Assembly: GCA_016710585.1 (NCBI GenBank)
Contig: JADJVN010000046.1
Coordinates: 124,001 to 188,000 of the forward strand
Length of the DNA: 64,000 nt
Source: Saprospiraceae bacterium
Lineage (GTDB): Bacteria; Bacteroidota; Bacteroidia; Chitinophagales; Saprospiraceae
Direction: 5' to 3'
A program made the translations under genes and the position numbers. Shown here one piece after another: positions 11,323-20,470 of the stretch; positions within the stretch are counted from its first letter, which is position 1, and each line of letters opens with the position of its first letter. The notes beneath the pieces are model-generated. The model was given only the letters and a program-made list of their open reading frames with translations. It was not told the origin of the DNA and did not search any database.

Positions 11323-12754
11323 TTTATACAAACGTTCTTAGCCTCTGTAAAAAATCGCATGGCTTCATCACCACCTTCTCTTCCTACTCCTGAATCCTTC
11401 ATGCCACCAAAAGGTGTTCGCAAGTCTCTAACTAGCCAACAATTGATCCAAACGATACCTGTGTTGATTTCTTTTGTGAGTCTCATACATTTCTGAATAT
11501 CTTGAGACCAAACTGATGCCGCTAGACCATAATTTGAGTTATTAGCCAACTCTATTGCTTCATCAATTGTTTCAAAAGACATTAAACTAATAACTGGTCC
11601 AAAAATTTCTTCTTGATTGGTTCTACAGTTTGGTTTTAAATTTTCAATTATTGTGGGAGAAACAAATGCACCATCTTGACATCTTCCATGACCTGTGTAT
11701 TTTCTCCACCAATTAGAATAATACCTCCTTCTTGTTTGGCAAGTTCAACATAAGACAAAACTTTTTCTTGATGAGATTTTGAGATTAATGCTCCAATTTG
11801 TGTTTGAGATTCCAAGGGATCTCCAATATGAAGCTGTTTAACCTTTTGTACTAAATCATTTTTAAATTTTTCGTAGATCGGCTTTTCAATTAATATTCGA
11901 CTTCCACACAGACATATTTGTCCTTGATTAGTAAATGCTAATCGTGATACTTCTGATAAAGTTTTATCATAATCACAATCTGCAAAAACGATGCAAGGGT
12001 TCTTACCGCCCAATTCAAGACTTAGTTTTTTGAACATTGGAGCAGCGACACTTGCAATTTTCTTTCCAGTATTCGTTCCACCAGTAAAAGAGATTGCTTT
12101 AATCGAAGGATGTGATACGATGGCCGTGCCTGCTTGAATTCCATCACCATGCACAATATTTAAAACTCCAGGAGGTAACCCTGCCTCATTACAAATTTTA
12201 CCCAGTAAAAATGCAGTTGTAGGACTTAACTCGGATGGTTTGGCTATTACACAATTTCCTGAGGCTAATGCTGGAGCTATTTTCCAAGTGAAAAGATAAA
12301 GAGGCAGATTCCAAGGAGAAATACAGCCAACAATGCCTATGGCTTGTCTAAGTGTATAATTTATTATATTTAGTCCAGAAGAATGAGATTCTGAACTGAA
12401 CTGCAATGCAGAAGTAGCAAAAAATCTAAAATTTGATGCTGCCCTTGGAATATCGATAGTTTTAGATAATTTCAGTGGTTTGCCAGTATCATTTGTCTCC
12501 GCTAGTGCCAGTTCGTCAATATTAGCCTCAATTAATTCTGCAATTTTGTTCAGAATTTTGAATCGATCTTCGCCTGTATAGTTTGACCAAGATTTTGACG
12601 CTTTATTTGCGGCATTTACAGCGAGTTGTATATCTTCAGGACTAGAGTTTGGAATTAAAGAAATTAATTCATTTGTTGCTGGATTGATATTTTGAATATA
12701 TTGATCATTGATAGGAGCTATGTAGTGACCATCAATGAAGTTTGATAATTTCAT
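11316..12754 (-). CDS. Aldehyde dehydrogenase, ALDH8/2-aminomuconic-semialdehyde type (one frameshift)
   Basis: The gene reads as a 479-residue NAD-dependent aldehyde dehydrogenase if one missing base is restored near 11695. Upstream the frame ends in nonsense at 11648. The other frame continues cleanly with GHGRCQDGAFVSPTIIENL, EEIFGPVISLMSF and a normal C-terminus. Motifs: SFTGGTNTGKKI (cofactor), LELGGKNP (catalytic Glu), NQGQICLCGSR with the nucleophilic Cys (~283), and NCWLVRDLRTPFGGMKDSG. The ICLC and NCWL segments are typical of ALDH8A1 and 2-hydroxy/2-aminomuconic semialdehyde dehydrogenases, so a role in aromatic or tryptophan (kynurenine) catabolism is plausible. No other gene of that pathway is nearby. 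The ATG at 12754 is preferred to a TTG at 12766. Confidence 0.85.
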
Positions 12755-12766
12755 AAATAAATGCAA

Positions 12767-13166
12767 GATTTAATTTTGGCTAAAATACAAGAATATTTTA
12801 TAATTCAAAAAATTAGTATGATTTTGAAAAAGCAAAATTCCTAGTCAAGGGATATTTGATATTATTTTTTAATAGTAAAAATGAAATAATTTGATTAGTT
12901 TTGGTTGATAAGTTAAGTTATACACTATATTTTTGTGAATTGCAGAACTATTATGATAATCCTGTGTTTGGAACAAAATTTAATTTTTTGAATCTCTCTG
13001 ATTGGCTAATAATATTGTATTATAAAATTAATATATTTGTATTGTGTACAATGTCAATAATATATGATCGATATTAAATGTTTAAACAAATATTAACACA
13101 TTTCTGTCTAATTTTTACATGCCAATGTTTAAACATTGTGGTATATTTGGAAAAAGTTTAAAAGGG
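12767..13166. other. Divergent intergenic region between aldehyde dehydrogenase and sigma factor genes
   Basis: This 400-bp AT-rich gap holds no convincing ORF or RNA. It must contain the promoters of both divergent genes. Only the sigma-factor -7 box at 13032 stands out. Confidence 0.5.
13032..13039 (+). promoter_or_regulatory. Candidate -7 box (TATATTTG) for the ECF sigma gene
   Basis: TATATTTG fits TAnnTTTG and lies 127 bp before the chosen ATG at 13167. No good TTTG -33 box is visible 19 bp upstream. Confidence 0.35.
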
Positions 13167-13703
13167 ATGTCCACTGTGGAATTTTTCAATCAACTAAAAC
13201 AGCAAACGCAAACGTTAAACAATTTTGCTTACAGCTTGACTAGGGATTCTGAAGATGCAAAAGATTTATATCAGGAGACTGCATTCAGAGCTCTATCCAA
13301 TCGTGACAAATTCCAACCTGGTACAAATTTTAAAGCATGGTTGATCACAATCATGAAAAATATTTTTATCAATAACTATAGACGCAAAATCAAAGGCGGA
13401 ATAGTTAGTGATAATAGTGAAAACCAATATTTTTTCAATTCATTAAATAATTCAGTTTTAAATCGTGCGGAATCTGATATTATGATGAAAGAGTTGAACC
13501 GAATGGTAGAAAGTTTAGATGATAGTTTAAAAATCCCTTTCCTCAGATATTATCATGGGTTTAAATATCAAGAAATAGCAGATGAATTGCATTTACCACT
13601 AGGGACAGTTAAAAGTCGTATTTTCTTTGCGAGAAAGGCTTTGAAAAATATGATTGGTAATCATTATCAGATTTATGAAGAAATCGCAGCGATAGAAAAT
13701 TAA
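13167..13703 (+). CDS. RNA polymerase ECF-type sigma factor
   Basis: The protein has 178 residues from the ATG at 13167 (MSTVEFFNQLK). An earlier in-frame ATG at 13119 would add 16 unusual residues and is less likely. Region 2 shows DAKDLYQETAFRAL and NFKAWLITIMKNIFINNYRR. Region 4 shows the helix-turn-helix FKYQEIADELHLPLGTVKSRIFFARKAL. It belongs to the sigma-70 ECF group that directs RNA polymerase to alternative promoters. No FecR-type anti-sigma factor is next to it; the following gene is mnmG, 45 bp away. This looks like the conserved stand-alone Bacteroidota ECF factor, not a transport-linked FecI pair. Its target genes cannot be read from the sequence. Confidence 0.88.
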   Translation: MSTVEFFNQLKQQTQTLNNFAYSLTRDSEDAKDLYQETAFRALSNRDKFQPGTNFKAWLITIMKNIFINNYRRKIKGGIVSDNSENQYFFNSLNNSVLNRAESDIMMKELNRMVESLDDSLKIPFLRYYHGFKYQEIADELHLPLGTVKSRIFFARKALKNMIGNHYQIYEEIAAIEN

Positions 13704-13748
13704 TTTGTATTAATTTTCATATACAGTTTTTTTACCCAAATAAATATC

Positions 13749-15614
13749 ATGTTTCCTTCTTATGATGTAATTGTAGTTGGTGCTGGTCATGCAGGTTGTG
13801 AAGCTGCTTCAGCTGCTGCAAATATGGGGAAGCGCGTATTATTGATTACAATGAATATGCAAACCATAGCCCAGATGTCATGTAATCCTGCAATGGGTGG
13901 GGTAGCTAAAGGTCAAATAGTAAGAGAAATAGATGCATTAGGTGGGTTGAGTGGAATTGTCACAGATCATACTATGGTTCAGTTTAGGATGTTGAATCGC
14001 TCCAAAGGACCAGCTATGTGGAGTCCTCGTGCTCAGAGTGACCGAAACTTATTTGCAAGAAAATGGCGAAATGAATTGGAAGCAATTCATGGACTTGATT
14101 TTTGGCAAGACATGGTTAAGGAATTAATAGTTAAAGATAATCGTATATGCGGTGTTGTTACTGGGATGGGGGTTTCAATTTCTAGTAAATCTGTTGTACT
14201 GACAAATGGAACTTTTTTAAATGGCTTAATTCATATTGGCGAAAAACAGTTTGGAGGTGGTAGAGCTGGAGAAAGTGCTGCTCGAGGGATTACTGAACAA
14301 TTGGTACAGCTTGGATTTGAGTCAGGAAGAATGAAAACTGGAACGCCTCCTCGATTAGATGGCAGAAGCATAGATTATTCTAAGACTGAAATACAGCTTG
14401 GAGATGAAAATCCACAAAAATTTTCATTTACGAATACACCAACATTGACAAAACAGTTGCCTTGTCATATCACATATACGAGTGAACAAGTTCATGATGT
14501 TTTGCGAACAGGATTTGATAAAAGTCCAATGTTTTCGGGAAGGATACAAGGACTTGGTCCTCGATATTGTCCCAGTATAGAAGATAAGATCGAGAGATTT
14601 TCAGATCGTAATAGGCATCAGTTGTTTATTGAGCCAGAGGGCTGGGATACTCATGAGATTTATTTGAATGGTTTCTCATCATCGTTGCCTGAAGAAGTTC
14701 AGTACAAAGCACTACAGTTAATTCCAGGATTGGAGAATGTTAAAATGTTTAGGCCAGGATATGCTATCGAGTATGATTATTTTCCTCCTACCCAATTGAA
14801 ATTAAATTTAGAGACACATTTAATATCGGGATTATTTTTCGCTGGTCAAATTAATGGAACCACAGGCTATGAAGAAGCGGCTTGTCAAGGTTTTATGGCA
14901 GGAATAAATGCAGCATTGAAAGTAGATGAAAGCGATCCATTTATATTAAATAGATCAGAGGCATATATCGGAGTTCTTATTGATGATCTTGTCAATAAAG
15001 GCACTGAAGAACCATACAGAATGTTTACTTCCAGAGCTGAATACCGGATCTTATTGCGACAAGATAATGCAGATTTGCGGCTTAGTCATCTTGCACATAA
15101 AATTGGATTACAGAATATGGAAGCAAGAGTGAATAGAGTGAATGATAAAATGATAGCTATTCAGACTATTAGGAAGAAACTTAGCGAACTTTCTTTTTTA
15201 CCTGAGGATATAAATCCATATCTCAATGGTATTAACTCAGCAGCCTTGGATCAGAAAACAAAAGCGATCCAAATCCTAGCTAGACCCAATGTGGATTTAG
15301 CCAATCTTATAGCTCTTAGCCCAACATTATTGAAGGCTTTTCAACAATATGATAGAGAGATCTTGGAAATTGCAGAAATTGAGCTGAAGTATGAAGGATA
15401 TATTAAAAAGGAAAAAGAACTAGTAGATAAAATGGAACGACTTGAGTCATTGAAATTAATTCAAGATTTTGATTATTCAAGTATTAAAGCACTTTCAAAT
15501 GAAGCTAAGGTAAAACTTGGCAAACTCCGTCCACACACTATTGGTCAAGCGAGTCGGATAAGTGGTGTTTCACCAGCCGATATTAGCGTACTTTTGGTTC
15601 ATATGGGTCGATAA
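13749..15614 (+). CDS. mnmG: tRNA uridine-5-carboxymethylaminomethyl(34) synthesis enzyme MnmG
   Basis: This 621-residue FAD protein has the full length of MnmG (GidA). With MnmE it installs the carboxymethylaminomethyl group on U34 of tRNAs that read split codon boxes. The N-terminal dinucleotide-binding motif VVGAGHAGCEAA is followed by the family signature NPAMGGVAKGQIVREIDALGG. A second signature, GPRYCPSIEDKIERF, lies mid-protein, and GTTGYEEAACQGFMAGINAA closes the FAD domain. The C-terminal helical domain ends in RPHTIGQASRISGVSPADISVLLVHM, which is typical. The reading frame is intact and nothing unusual is seen. Confidence 0.97.
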   Translation: MFPSYDVIVVGAGHAGCEAASAAANMGKRVLLITMNMQTIAQMSCNPAMGGVAKGQIVREIDALGGLSGIVTDHTMVQFRMLNRSKGPAMWSPRAQSDRNLFARKWRNELEAIHGLDFWQDMVKELIVKDNRICGVVTGMGVSISSKSVVLTNGTFLNGLIHIGEKQFGGGRAGESAARGITEQLVQLGFESGRMKTGTPPRLDGRSIDYSKTEIQLGDENPQKFSFTNTPTLTKQLPCHITYTSEQVHDVLRTGFDKSPMFSGRIQGLGPRYCPSIEDKIERFSDRNRHQLFIEPEGWDTHEIYLNGFSSSLPEEVQYKALQLIPGLENVKMFRPGYAIEYDYFPPTQLKLNLETHLISGLFFAGQINGTTGYEEAACQGFMAGINAALKVDESDPFILNRSEAYIGVLIDDLVNKGTEEPYRMFTSRAEYRILLRQDNADLRLSHLAHKIGLQNMEARVNRVNDKMIAIQTIRKKLSELSFLPEDINPYLNGINSAALDQKTKAIQILARPNVDLANLIALSPTLLKAFQQYDREILEIAEIELKYEGYIKKEKELVDKMERLESLKLIQDFDYSSIKALSNEAKVKLGKLRPHTIGQASRISGVSPADISVLLVHMGR

Positions 15615-15622
15615 GATTAATC

Positions 15623-15651
15623 ATTAGTTTATGATTTCAATGAAAACTAAT
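15623..15651 (+). terminator. Possible terminator hairpin after mnmG
   Basis: ATTAGTTT (15623-15630) pairs with AAACTAAT (15644-15651) nine bases after the mnmG stop, followed by TTGTCAATTT. The stem is short and AT-only, so support is weak. Confidence 0.3.
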
Positions 15652-15702
15652 TTGTCAATTTACATATTTTCATATATTTAAATAATATATATATATAATC
15701 CT

Positions 15703-15710
15703 TATCTTTG
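15703..15710 (+). promoter_or_regulatory. Candidate -7 box (TATCTTTG) for the GT2 glycosyltransferase
   Basis: TATCTTTG is a perfect TAnnTTTG match placed 21 bp before the ATG at 15731, implying a very short leader. The upstream sequence is all A/T with no TTTG at the expected -33 spacing. Confidence 0.5.
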
Positions 15711-15730
15711 TAATAATTAGTATTTGTAAA

Positions 15731-16666
15731 ATGGATATTTCATTAATTATACCTGCTTTAAATGAAGAAGAATCAATTCCAGAATTGACACAATGGATTC
15801 AAAAGGCATTGAAAGATTCGGGATTACAATATGAAATTTGGTTTATTGATGATGGTAGCACCGACAATACTTGGGAAGTAATTAAAAAATTGAAGGGTCA
15901 ATTTTCATTTGTCAATGGCATAAAGTTTCGCAGAAATTATGGAAAATCAGCTGCATTAAATACTGCTTTTGAAGCTTGTCAGGGTAATGTAGTCATTACT
16001 ATGGATGCTGACTTACAGGATAGTCCAGAGGAAATCATTCCATTGTACAATATGATTGTCAAAGATGGATTCGATCTTGTTTCTGGTTGGAAAAAGGTAC
16101 GATATGACAATGCTATTACGAAAAACATTCCCTCGAAGATTTACAATACCATAACAGGATGGATGAGTGGCGTAAAACTTCATGATATGAATTGTGGCTT
16201 AAAAGCTTATAAGGCAGAAGTTATTAAATCTATTGAAGTTTTTGGAGAGATGCATAGATATATTCCAGTAATTGCAAAATGGGCTGGGTTTAGAAATATC
16301 GGCGAGAAAGTTGTGATCCATCAAGCTCGTAAATATGGTAAATCTAAGTTTGGGATGAGTCGGTTTTTATATGGTTTTTTAGATTTATCTACTATTTTAT
16401 TTATTGGAAAATTTGGAAAAAGACCAATGCATTTTTTTGGAGTACTTGGAGTTATTTCTTTTTTTGTTGGTTTTTGTTTTATTGCTTATTTATACTTTAC
16501 AAAATTTGCTTATGGCCATACTGGAATGGCTTCACGACCAGCATTCCATATTTCACTTATGATGATGATCGTAGGCTCACAAATGTTTCTGACTGGCTTT
16601 GTTGCTGAACTTATAAGCAGGAATGCATCTGAGAGAAATAGCTATCATATTTCAGATAGGATTTAA
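15731..16666 (+). CDS. Family 2 glycosyltransferase, polyprenyl-phosphate sugar type
   Basis: The 311-residue protein has an N-terminal GT-A domain: IPALNEEESIPELT at the start, the nucleotide-binding DDGSTDNTW, the metal-binding MDADLQDSPEE, and MNCGLKAYKAEV. The C-terminal part contains two hydrophobic helices (about 235-258 and 272-292). This is the architecture of DPM1/GtrB/ArnC-like enzymes, which transfer a sugar from a nucleotide donor to a polyprenyl phosphate at the cytoplasmic face of the membrane, for later use in surface glycans. It is convergent with a sugar-nucleotide dehydratase/epimerase gene (16711-17676), which fits a role in surface polysaccharide or glycoprotein synthesis. 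The exact sugar cannot be told. Confidence 0.88.
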   Translation: MDISLIIPALNEEESIPELTQWIQKALKDSGLQYEIWFIDDGSTDNTWEVIKKLKGQFSFVNGIKFRRNYGKSAALNTAFEACQGNVVITMDADLQDSPEEIIPLYNMIVKDGFDLVSGWKKVRYDNAITKNIPSKIYNTITGWMSGVKLHDMNCGLKAYKAEVIKSIEVFGEMHRYIPVIAKWAGFRNIGEKVVIHQARKYGKSKFGMSRFLYGFLDLSTILFIGKFGKRPMHFFGVLGVISFFVGFCFIAYLYFTKFAYGHTGMASRPAFHISLMMMIVGSQMFLTGFVAELISRNASERNSYHISDRI

Positions 16667-16710
16667 AGTTATTACTAAAAAATATGTTGATAATTTAATT
16701 CAAACAAATT

Positions 16711-17676
16711 TTATTTTGTTCTAAAATAATCTATCATATCACCTATAGTTTGTTCCAAACTATATGATTGTTGCCAACCTGTTTTATTTTTTAATCTTGT
16801 TGAATCACCAAAAATTATTGGTTCATCAGTTGGTCTTATTAATGATGGGTCATGTTCAATATTTATTCTTTTGCCAATTTTATTTTCAATTATAGGGATG
16901 ATATCTTTAATTTGGTAGACATTTTGACCTGAAATATTATAGACTTCTCCCATTTCCCCTTGGTCGCTTAACAATAATAATGCTTGAATTAAATCTCTTA
17001 CATCTGTGATAGCTCTTTTTGTTTCAAGGTTCCCTACACGCATTGTTTGAATTTCCCCTCGCTCTATCATTACAGCTCGTTTTGCAAAATCTGAAGCGAC
17101 ATCATTAATTTTTCGTGGCCCTGTAGTATTAAAAATTCTAGCTCTAATACATTTGATTTTATCATTCACAAAATATTGGTAAGACAATAAATCTTGGCTT
17201 ACTTTACTTACTCCATATGGATGAAGCGGTAATAATATAGTATTTTCTGAAATAGGTACATTTTCTGGAGTTAGAGAAGCACCATATTCAGCACTTGAGC
17301 ATGCCACTACCACTACTGGGTCATAATTAGGGTCAATTTTTTGCTGCCATTTTACAGCTTCAAACACATGAATTGTCCCATTTACATTAATATCATTTGT
17401 TTCTATTGGTCTTTCCCATGAAACTGTGGGATAACTTTGAGCAGCCAGATGGAAGATTTTAGAAGGTTTATGTTCACAAATCAGTGATCTGATTTTATCC
17501 CCATAACGAACATCACACTCAGTCCAATTTGCTTTGTGATTGATCTCAGATATATCAGTTGTGGGCTTGTAGTATGTGGCTATTGGTTTAATATTTTTTT
17601 TGTCGAAATAATAATCTACTAAGTGGGAGCCTACCATTCCACAAGCTCCAGTAATCAAAATTGAATCATTTTTCAT
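16711..17676 (-). CDS. NAD(P)-dependent sugar-nucleotide epimerase/dehydratase (GDP-mannose pathway-like)
   Basis: This 321-residue extended short-chain dehydrogenase/reductase has the Rossmann motif ITGACGMVGSHL at the N-terminus and the catalytic YGVSK (Tyr-x-x-x-Lys) about halfway. Between and after these are HLAAQSYPTVSWERP, ACSSAEYG and RIFNTTGPRK. These segments resemble the GDP-mannose 4,6-dehydratase / GDP-4-keto-6-deoxymannose reductase group, and I favour the reductase side because of the short length. It would act on nucleotide sugars in the cytoplasm for surface glycan synthesis, in keeping with the neighbouring GT2 gene. The precise substrate is inference. Confidence 0.75.
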   Translation of the reverse strand: MKNDSILITGACGMVGSHLVDYYFDKKNIKPIATYYKPTTDISEINHKANWTECDVRYGDKIRSLICEHKPSKIFHLAAQSYPTVSWERPIETNDINVNGTIHVFEAVKWQQKIDPNYDPVVVVACSSAEYGASLTPENVPISENTILLPLHPYGVSKVSQDLLSYQYFVNDKIKCIRARIFNTTGPRKINDVASDFAKRAVMIERGEIQTMRVGNLETKRAITDVRDLIQALLLLSDQGEMGEVYNISGQNVYQIKDIIPIIENKIGKRINIEHDPSLIRPTDEPIIFGDSTRLKNKTGWQQSYSLEQTIGDMIDYFRTK

Positions 17677-18076
17677 TTTTTATAAATTAATTTCTCTATT
17701 TTATATTGCAAATATAGAAATTATTTATATATATAAAATTTTTTATTTGTTGTGTTTATATCATGAAATCTTTAATTTGGATCAAGACAATTGAGGTGAT
17801 CAATTACCGAATAATAAATGAACTTTATCCAAAGGAAATGAAATCCAAAAATCAATTTATTAGCACTCAACCATTTTATTAGTTATTTATAACTATTAAT
17901 ATGAAAAATAACTATAATTGTTTGCTGGATTTTCAAGTTTTATCTATGTTTGAATGTTATAAGACATAAGTTTAAAAGCATTTGATATTTTGGTAAATTT
18001 ATTGTTTTATATGGTGATTGAATGAATGCAACAATTGATTATTTAATAAGTAGGGATTATTATTAATTGAATTGTT
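17677..18076. other. Divergent intergenic region upstream of the two-component system
   Basis: This 400-bp AT-rich gap separates the SDR gene from the response regulator gene. No ORF or RNA gene is evident. It carries the dyad at 17880-17895 described separately. Confidence 0.5.
17880..17895 (+). promoter_or_regulatory. Dyad TAGTTATTTATAACTA, fifth member of a repeated operator-like motif
   Basis: The 6-bp arms TAGTTA and TAACTA are perfect inverted repeats around TTTA. Four close relatives sit directly against the promoters at 20401, 23624, 26806 and 32730. Here the motif lies 181 bp before the response regulator start. The following bases are TTAA, not TTTT, and TTTG (17921-17924) falls about 2 bp closer than in the other four, so promoter function is less certain than the motif itself. 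Confidence 0.5.
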
Positions 18077-18673
18077 ATGAAGATAAAAATTGGAGTATTC
18101 GATGATTTAAAATTGGTAACAAATTGGCTTAAAGAGTCTTTAAAGAAATTTGAAGAAATTGAGTTTGTTTGGACAACTAATACTGTTGAAGAGACATTGA
18201 GGAAAATTCAACTTCAACCTGTTGACATTCTGATTGCAGATGTGCTTACAGGAGAGGAGGTTGGATTGGAATTATTTGAGTGCATCCAACGAATGGAGCT
18301 TTACACCAAAGTCATTGCTTTTAGTCAAATCAGTGATAAAACAATTATTGATTATTTATATAATTATGGTGTATCAGCATTTGTAAATAAAAATGACTCT
18401 ATTGAAGAACTGTATCAAGTCATTACTAATGTAATGCATGAAGCCAAGGTGAAACATAAGCATTCAACTGCCCCTCCTGTTCTCACCAGTAAAGAAATAT
18501 TGATTGGTAAATATTTGTCTCAAGGATTAGCTTCAAAAGAAATTGCTACCTTGACGAATAATTCTGTTCATACAATCAATAACCAAAAAAATCATCTACT
18601 AGAGAAATTTTCTTGTGCGAATTCAACAGAATTAGTATTGAAATTATGTAAAATGGGCTATATTTCGGTTTGA
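18077..18673 (+). CDS. Response regulator, receiver plus LuxR-type helix-turn-helix
   Basis: The protein has 198 residues. The receiver domain keeps the acidic pair D9-D10, the phospho-acceptor D55 (LIADVLTGEE), S83 and K105 (FVNKND). The C-terminal domain (about 131-198) has the LuxR/NarL helix-turn-helix: LTSKEILIGKYLSQGLASKEIATLTNNS followed by VHTINNQKNHLLEKF. It should be a phosphorylation-controlled DNA-binding protein of the NarL type. The histidine kinase gene begins 14 bp after its stop, so the two form a two-component pair. NarL-type regulators bind short inverted repeats, and a repeated 16-bp dyad lies upstream of this gene and of the three genes that follow the pair. The link between protein and dyad is inference. 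Confidence 0.92.
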   Translation: MKIKIGVFDDLKLVTNWLKESLKKFEEIEFVWTTNTVEETLRKIQLQPVDILIADVLTGEEVGLELFECIQRMELYTKVIAFSQISDKTIIDYLYNYGVSAFVNKNDSIEELYQVITNVMHEAKVKHKHSTAPPVLTSKEILIGKYLSQGLASKEIATLTNNSVHTINNQKNHLLEKFSCANSTELVLKLCKMGYISV

Positions 18674-18687
18674 TTTCTTTTTTACCA

Positions 18688-20298
18688 ATGCAAAAACCTC
18701 AGAACCTTTTATTTTTTTTAATTGTAGTTTTTAAAAGCTTTGGACAAAGTCCAAGTCTTGAAATTCAAAAATTAGAGAAACAAATCTATTCTTTAAATAA
18801 TAATTTTGAGTATGATAAATCTCAACAGATACTCTTTGAAGGCATAAAAAACCCTGCATTGACCCCAGAGGATAAGTTTTACCATTACCTTTTTCTATCA
18901 TTTACCTATAAAAGACTTTTTGATTATCCTAAAGTAATTGAGTTTCTAGAAAAGGCAAAGGATGAAGGTAATCGAACTAAGCATACCGAATTTTTTATTA
19001 CGATCTTTCAGTGTGAGATGGCATATGTGTTTTTTGATATTCAAAATTATGACGCTGCTGATAGTATCATGAACAAGTTGGCTGCAACGCAGTATAAATT
19101 CATTAGTCCAAGCGATAAAGCTTCCTTATTAATGCAGCAAGCCTATTTAAAATATATTAATGATGATAATAAAAAAGCTGAGTCACTTTACCTTTCGGCA
19201 ATTGATATAATGAAAGAAGCAGAACCATGTAACTTGCCTAACATTTATGTAAAATGTATTCAGCTTTATGCAAAGTTGAAGGATGTAAAGAGAGTTAAGG
19301 AGTATGCCAATAAGGCAATTCATATAGCAGATTCATGTAATATTATAAAATATAAAATCTATACTTATGAGATGCTTGAAGCAGCATATATTGATTTGGA
19401 TTCATTTAAAGCCAGTGTTCGAGTGAGGAAAAGTCTAGATACATTAACATCAGTGTATAATCGTGAGCAGTATGCCTTGAATTTAGCTAATTTAGAACTT
19501 AAGTATAATGCAGAGGTCAATGAAAAAATTGCATCAAAACAAAGATTTATTCATAGCCTTTATACAATAGCGATTATTGCGACAAGCCTCATTGCATTAA
19601 TATTATTTTTTATTGGACGTAAACTAAGGCTACAAAAAAGAAAACTAACTAAACAAAATGCTTTGCGTCAAAATTTGATCCAAATTTTATCTCATGATAT
19701 AAAGGAACCCTTATTAAGTGCTCAGATACTTACTGAAAAAATTAAATTAGACATTAGTTCCCCAAGAGATTTGGCATCTCAAATAAATAATCAATTGAGC
19801 TTGACAAAATCGATATTGAAGAATATGATTGCTTTGATTCAAGAAGAGAAACCTGAAACATTAACTCATCCTGATGTGGTTCGCATTTTGAATTCAATTG
19901 TCGAAAAATTATTTGTAAAAATCAATGAGAAAAAATTGAAAGTTATAGTTGATGAAACTATTAAAATTGAGAGCCAATTGAAAATTTCTGCTGCTGTACT
20001 GGAGAGTTTGTTGACAAATTTGATTATCAATGCAATAAAGTATAGTTTTTTGAATGGAGAGATCAATATTTCTTTTGACAAAAAATCAATTTACATTCAA
20101 GATAATGGAACTGGTGTATCAAAGGAAGTATTGTCGGATATTGGTAATGTAGCATTGGAATCAAAAGAAGGAACACATGGTGAACGCGGCACTGGTCTCG
20201 GTTTGTATCTAATAAATCAAATGTTGAAGGACACGAACATTTCATTTGCTTTCATAAATATGCCTGTCGGGGTAAGCGTAGAGATCTCCATTAATTAA
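18688..20298 (+). CDS. Sensor histidine kinase with periplasmic TPR-like sensor
   Basis: From the ATG at 18688 the protein has about 536 residues. A TTG at 18670 overlapping the regulator's stop codon is possible, but it would weaken the signal sequence MQKPQNLLFFLIVVFKSFGQS. A helical, TPR-like region (about 25-280) lies outside the membrane, followed by one transmembrane helix (about 286-312), a coiled stretch, and the kinase core. Kinase motifs: H-box QILSHDIKEPLL with His ~336, N-box NLIINAIKYSF, G1 IQDNGTGV and G2 GERGTGLGLYLI. It would autophosphorylate and pass phosphate to the regulator encoded just upstream. Such TPR kinases with NarL-type partners are common in Bacteroidota. The signal is unknown. 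Confidence 0.92.
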   Translation: MQKPQNLLFFLIVVFKSFGQSPSLEIQKLEKQIYSLNNNFEYDKSQQILFEGIKNPALTPEDKFYHYLFLSFTYKRLFDYPKVIEFLEKAKDEGNRTKHTEFFITIFQCEMAYVFFDIQNYDAADSIMNKLAATQYKFISPSDKASLLMQQAYLKYINDDNKKAESLYLSAIDIMKEAEPCNLPNIYVKCIQLYAKLKDVKRVKEYANKAIHIADSCNIIKYKIYTYEMLEAAYIDLDSFKASVRVRKSLDTLTSVYNREQYALNLANLELKYNAEVNEKIASKQRFIHSLYTIAIIATSLIALILFFIGRKLRLQKRKLTKQNALRQNLIQILSHDIKEPLLSAQILTEKIKLDISSPRDLASQINNQLSLTKSILKNMIALIQEEKPETLTHPDVVRILNSIVEKLFVKINEKKLKVIVDETIKIESQLKISAAVLESLLTNLIINAIKYSFLNGEINISFDKKSIYIQDNGTGVSKEVLSDIGNVALESKEGTHGERGTGLGLYLINQMLKDTNISFAFINMPVGVSVEISIN

Positions 20299-20384
20299 CC
20301 TGTCGTTTATTTGGTTAATACTAGCTATAACTTAATTAAATAATTAATATACATATAGTTATATGTTTATAAAAAGTATATATG

Positions 20385-20431
20385 TAATTACATATAACTA
20401 TTTTATTTCTCTCCTAGTAGCCATAATTTTG
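20385..20431 (+). promoter_or_regulatory. Promoter of propeller gene 1: dyad + TTTT + 19 bp + TAATTTTG
   Basis: TAATTACATATAACTA (20385-20400) abuts TTTT (20401-20404). Exactly 19 bp later comes TAATTTTG (20424-20431), a Bacteroidota -7 box, 39 bp before the ATG. The same geometry recurs at 23608, 26790 and 32714. Confidence 0.65.
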
Positions 20432-20470
20432 TATTGAATTCAACTTACTTAAACAACTTATTTATTATTC

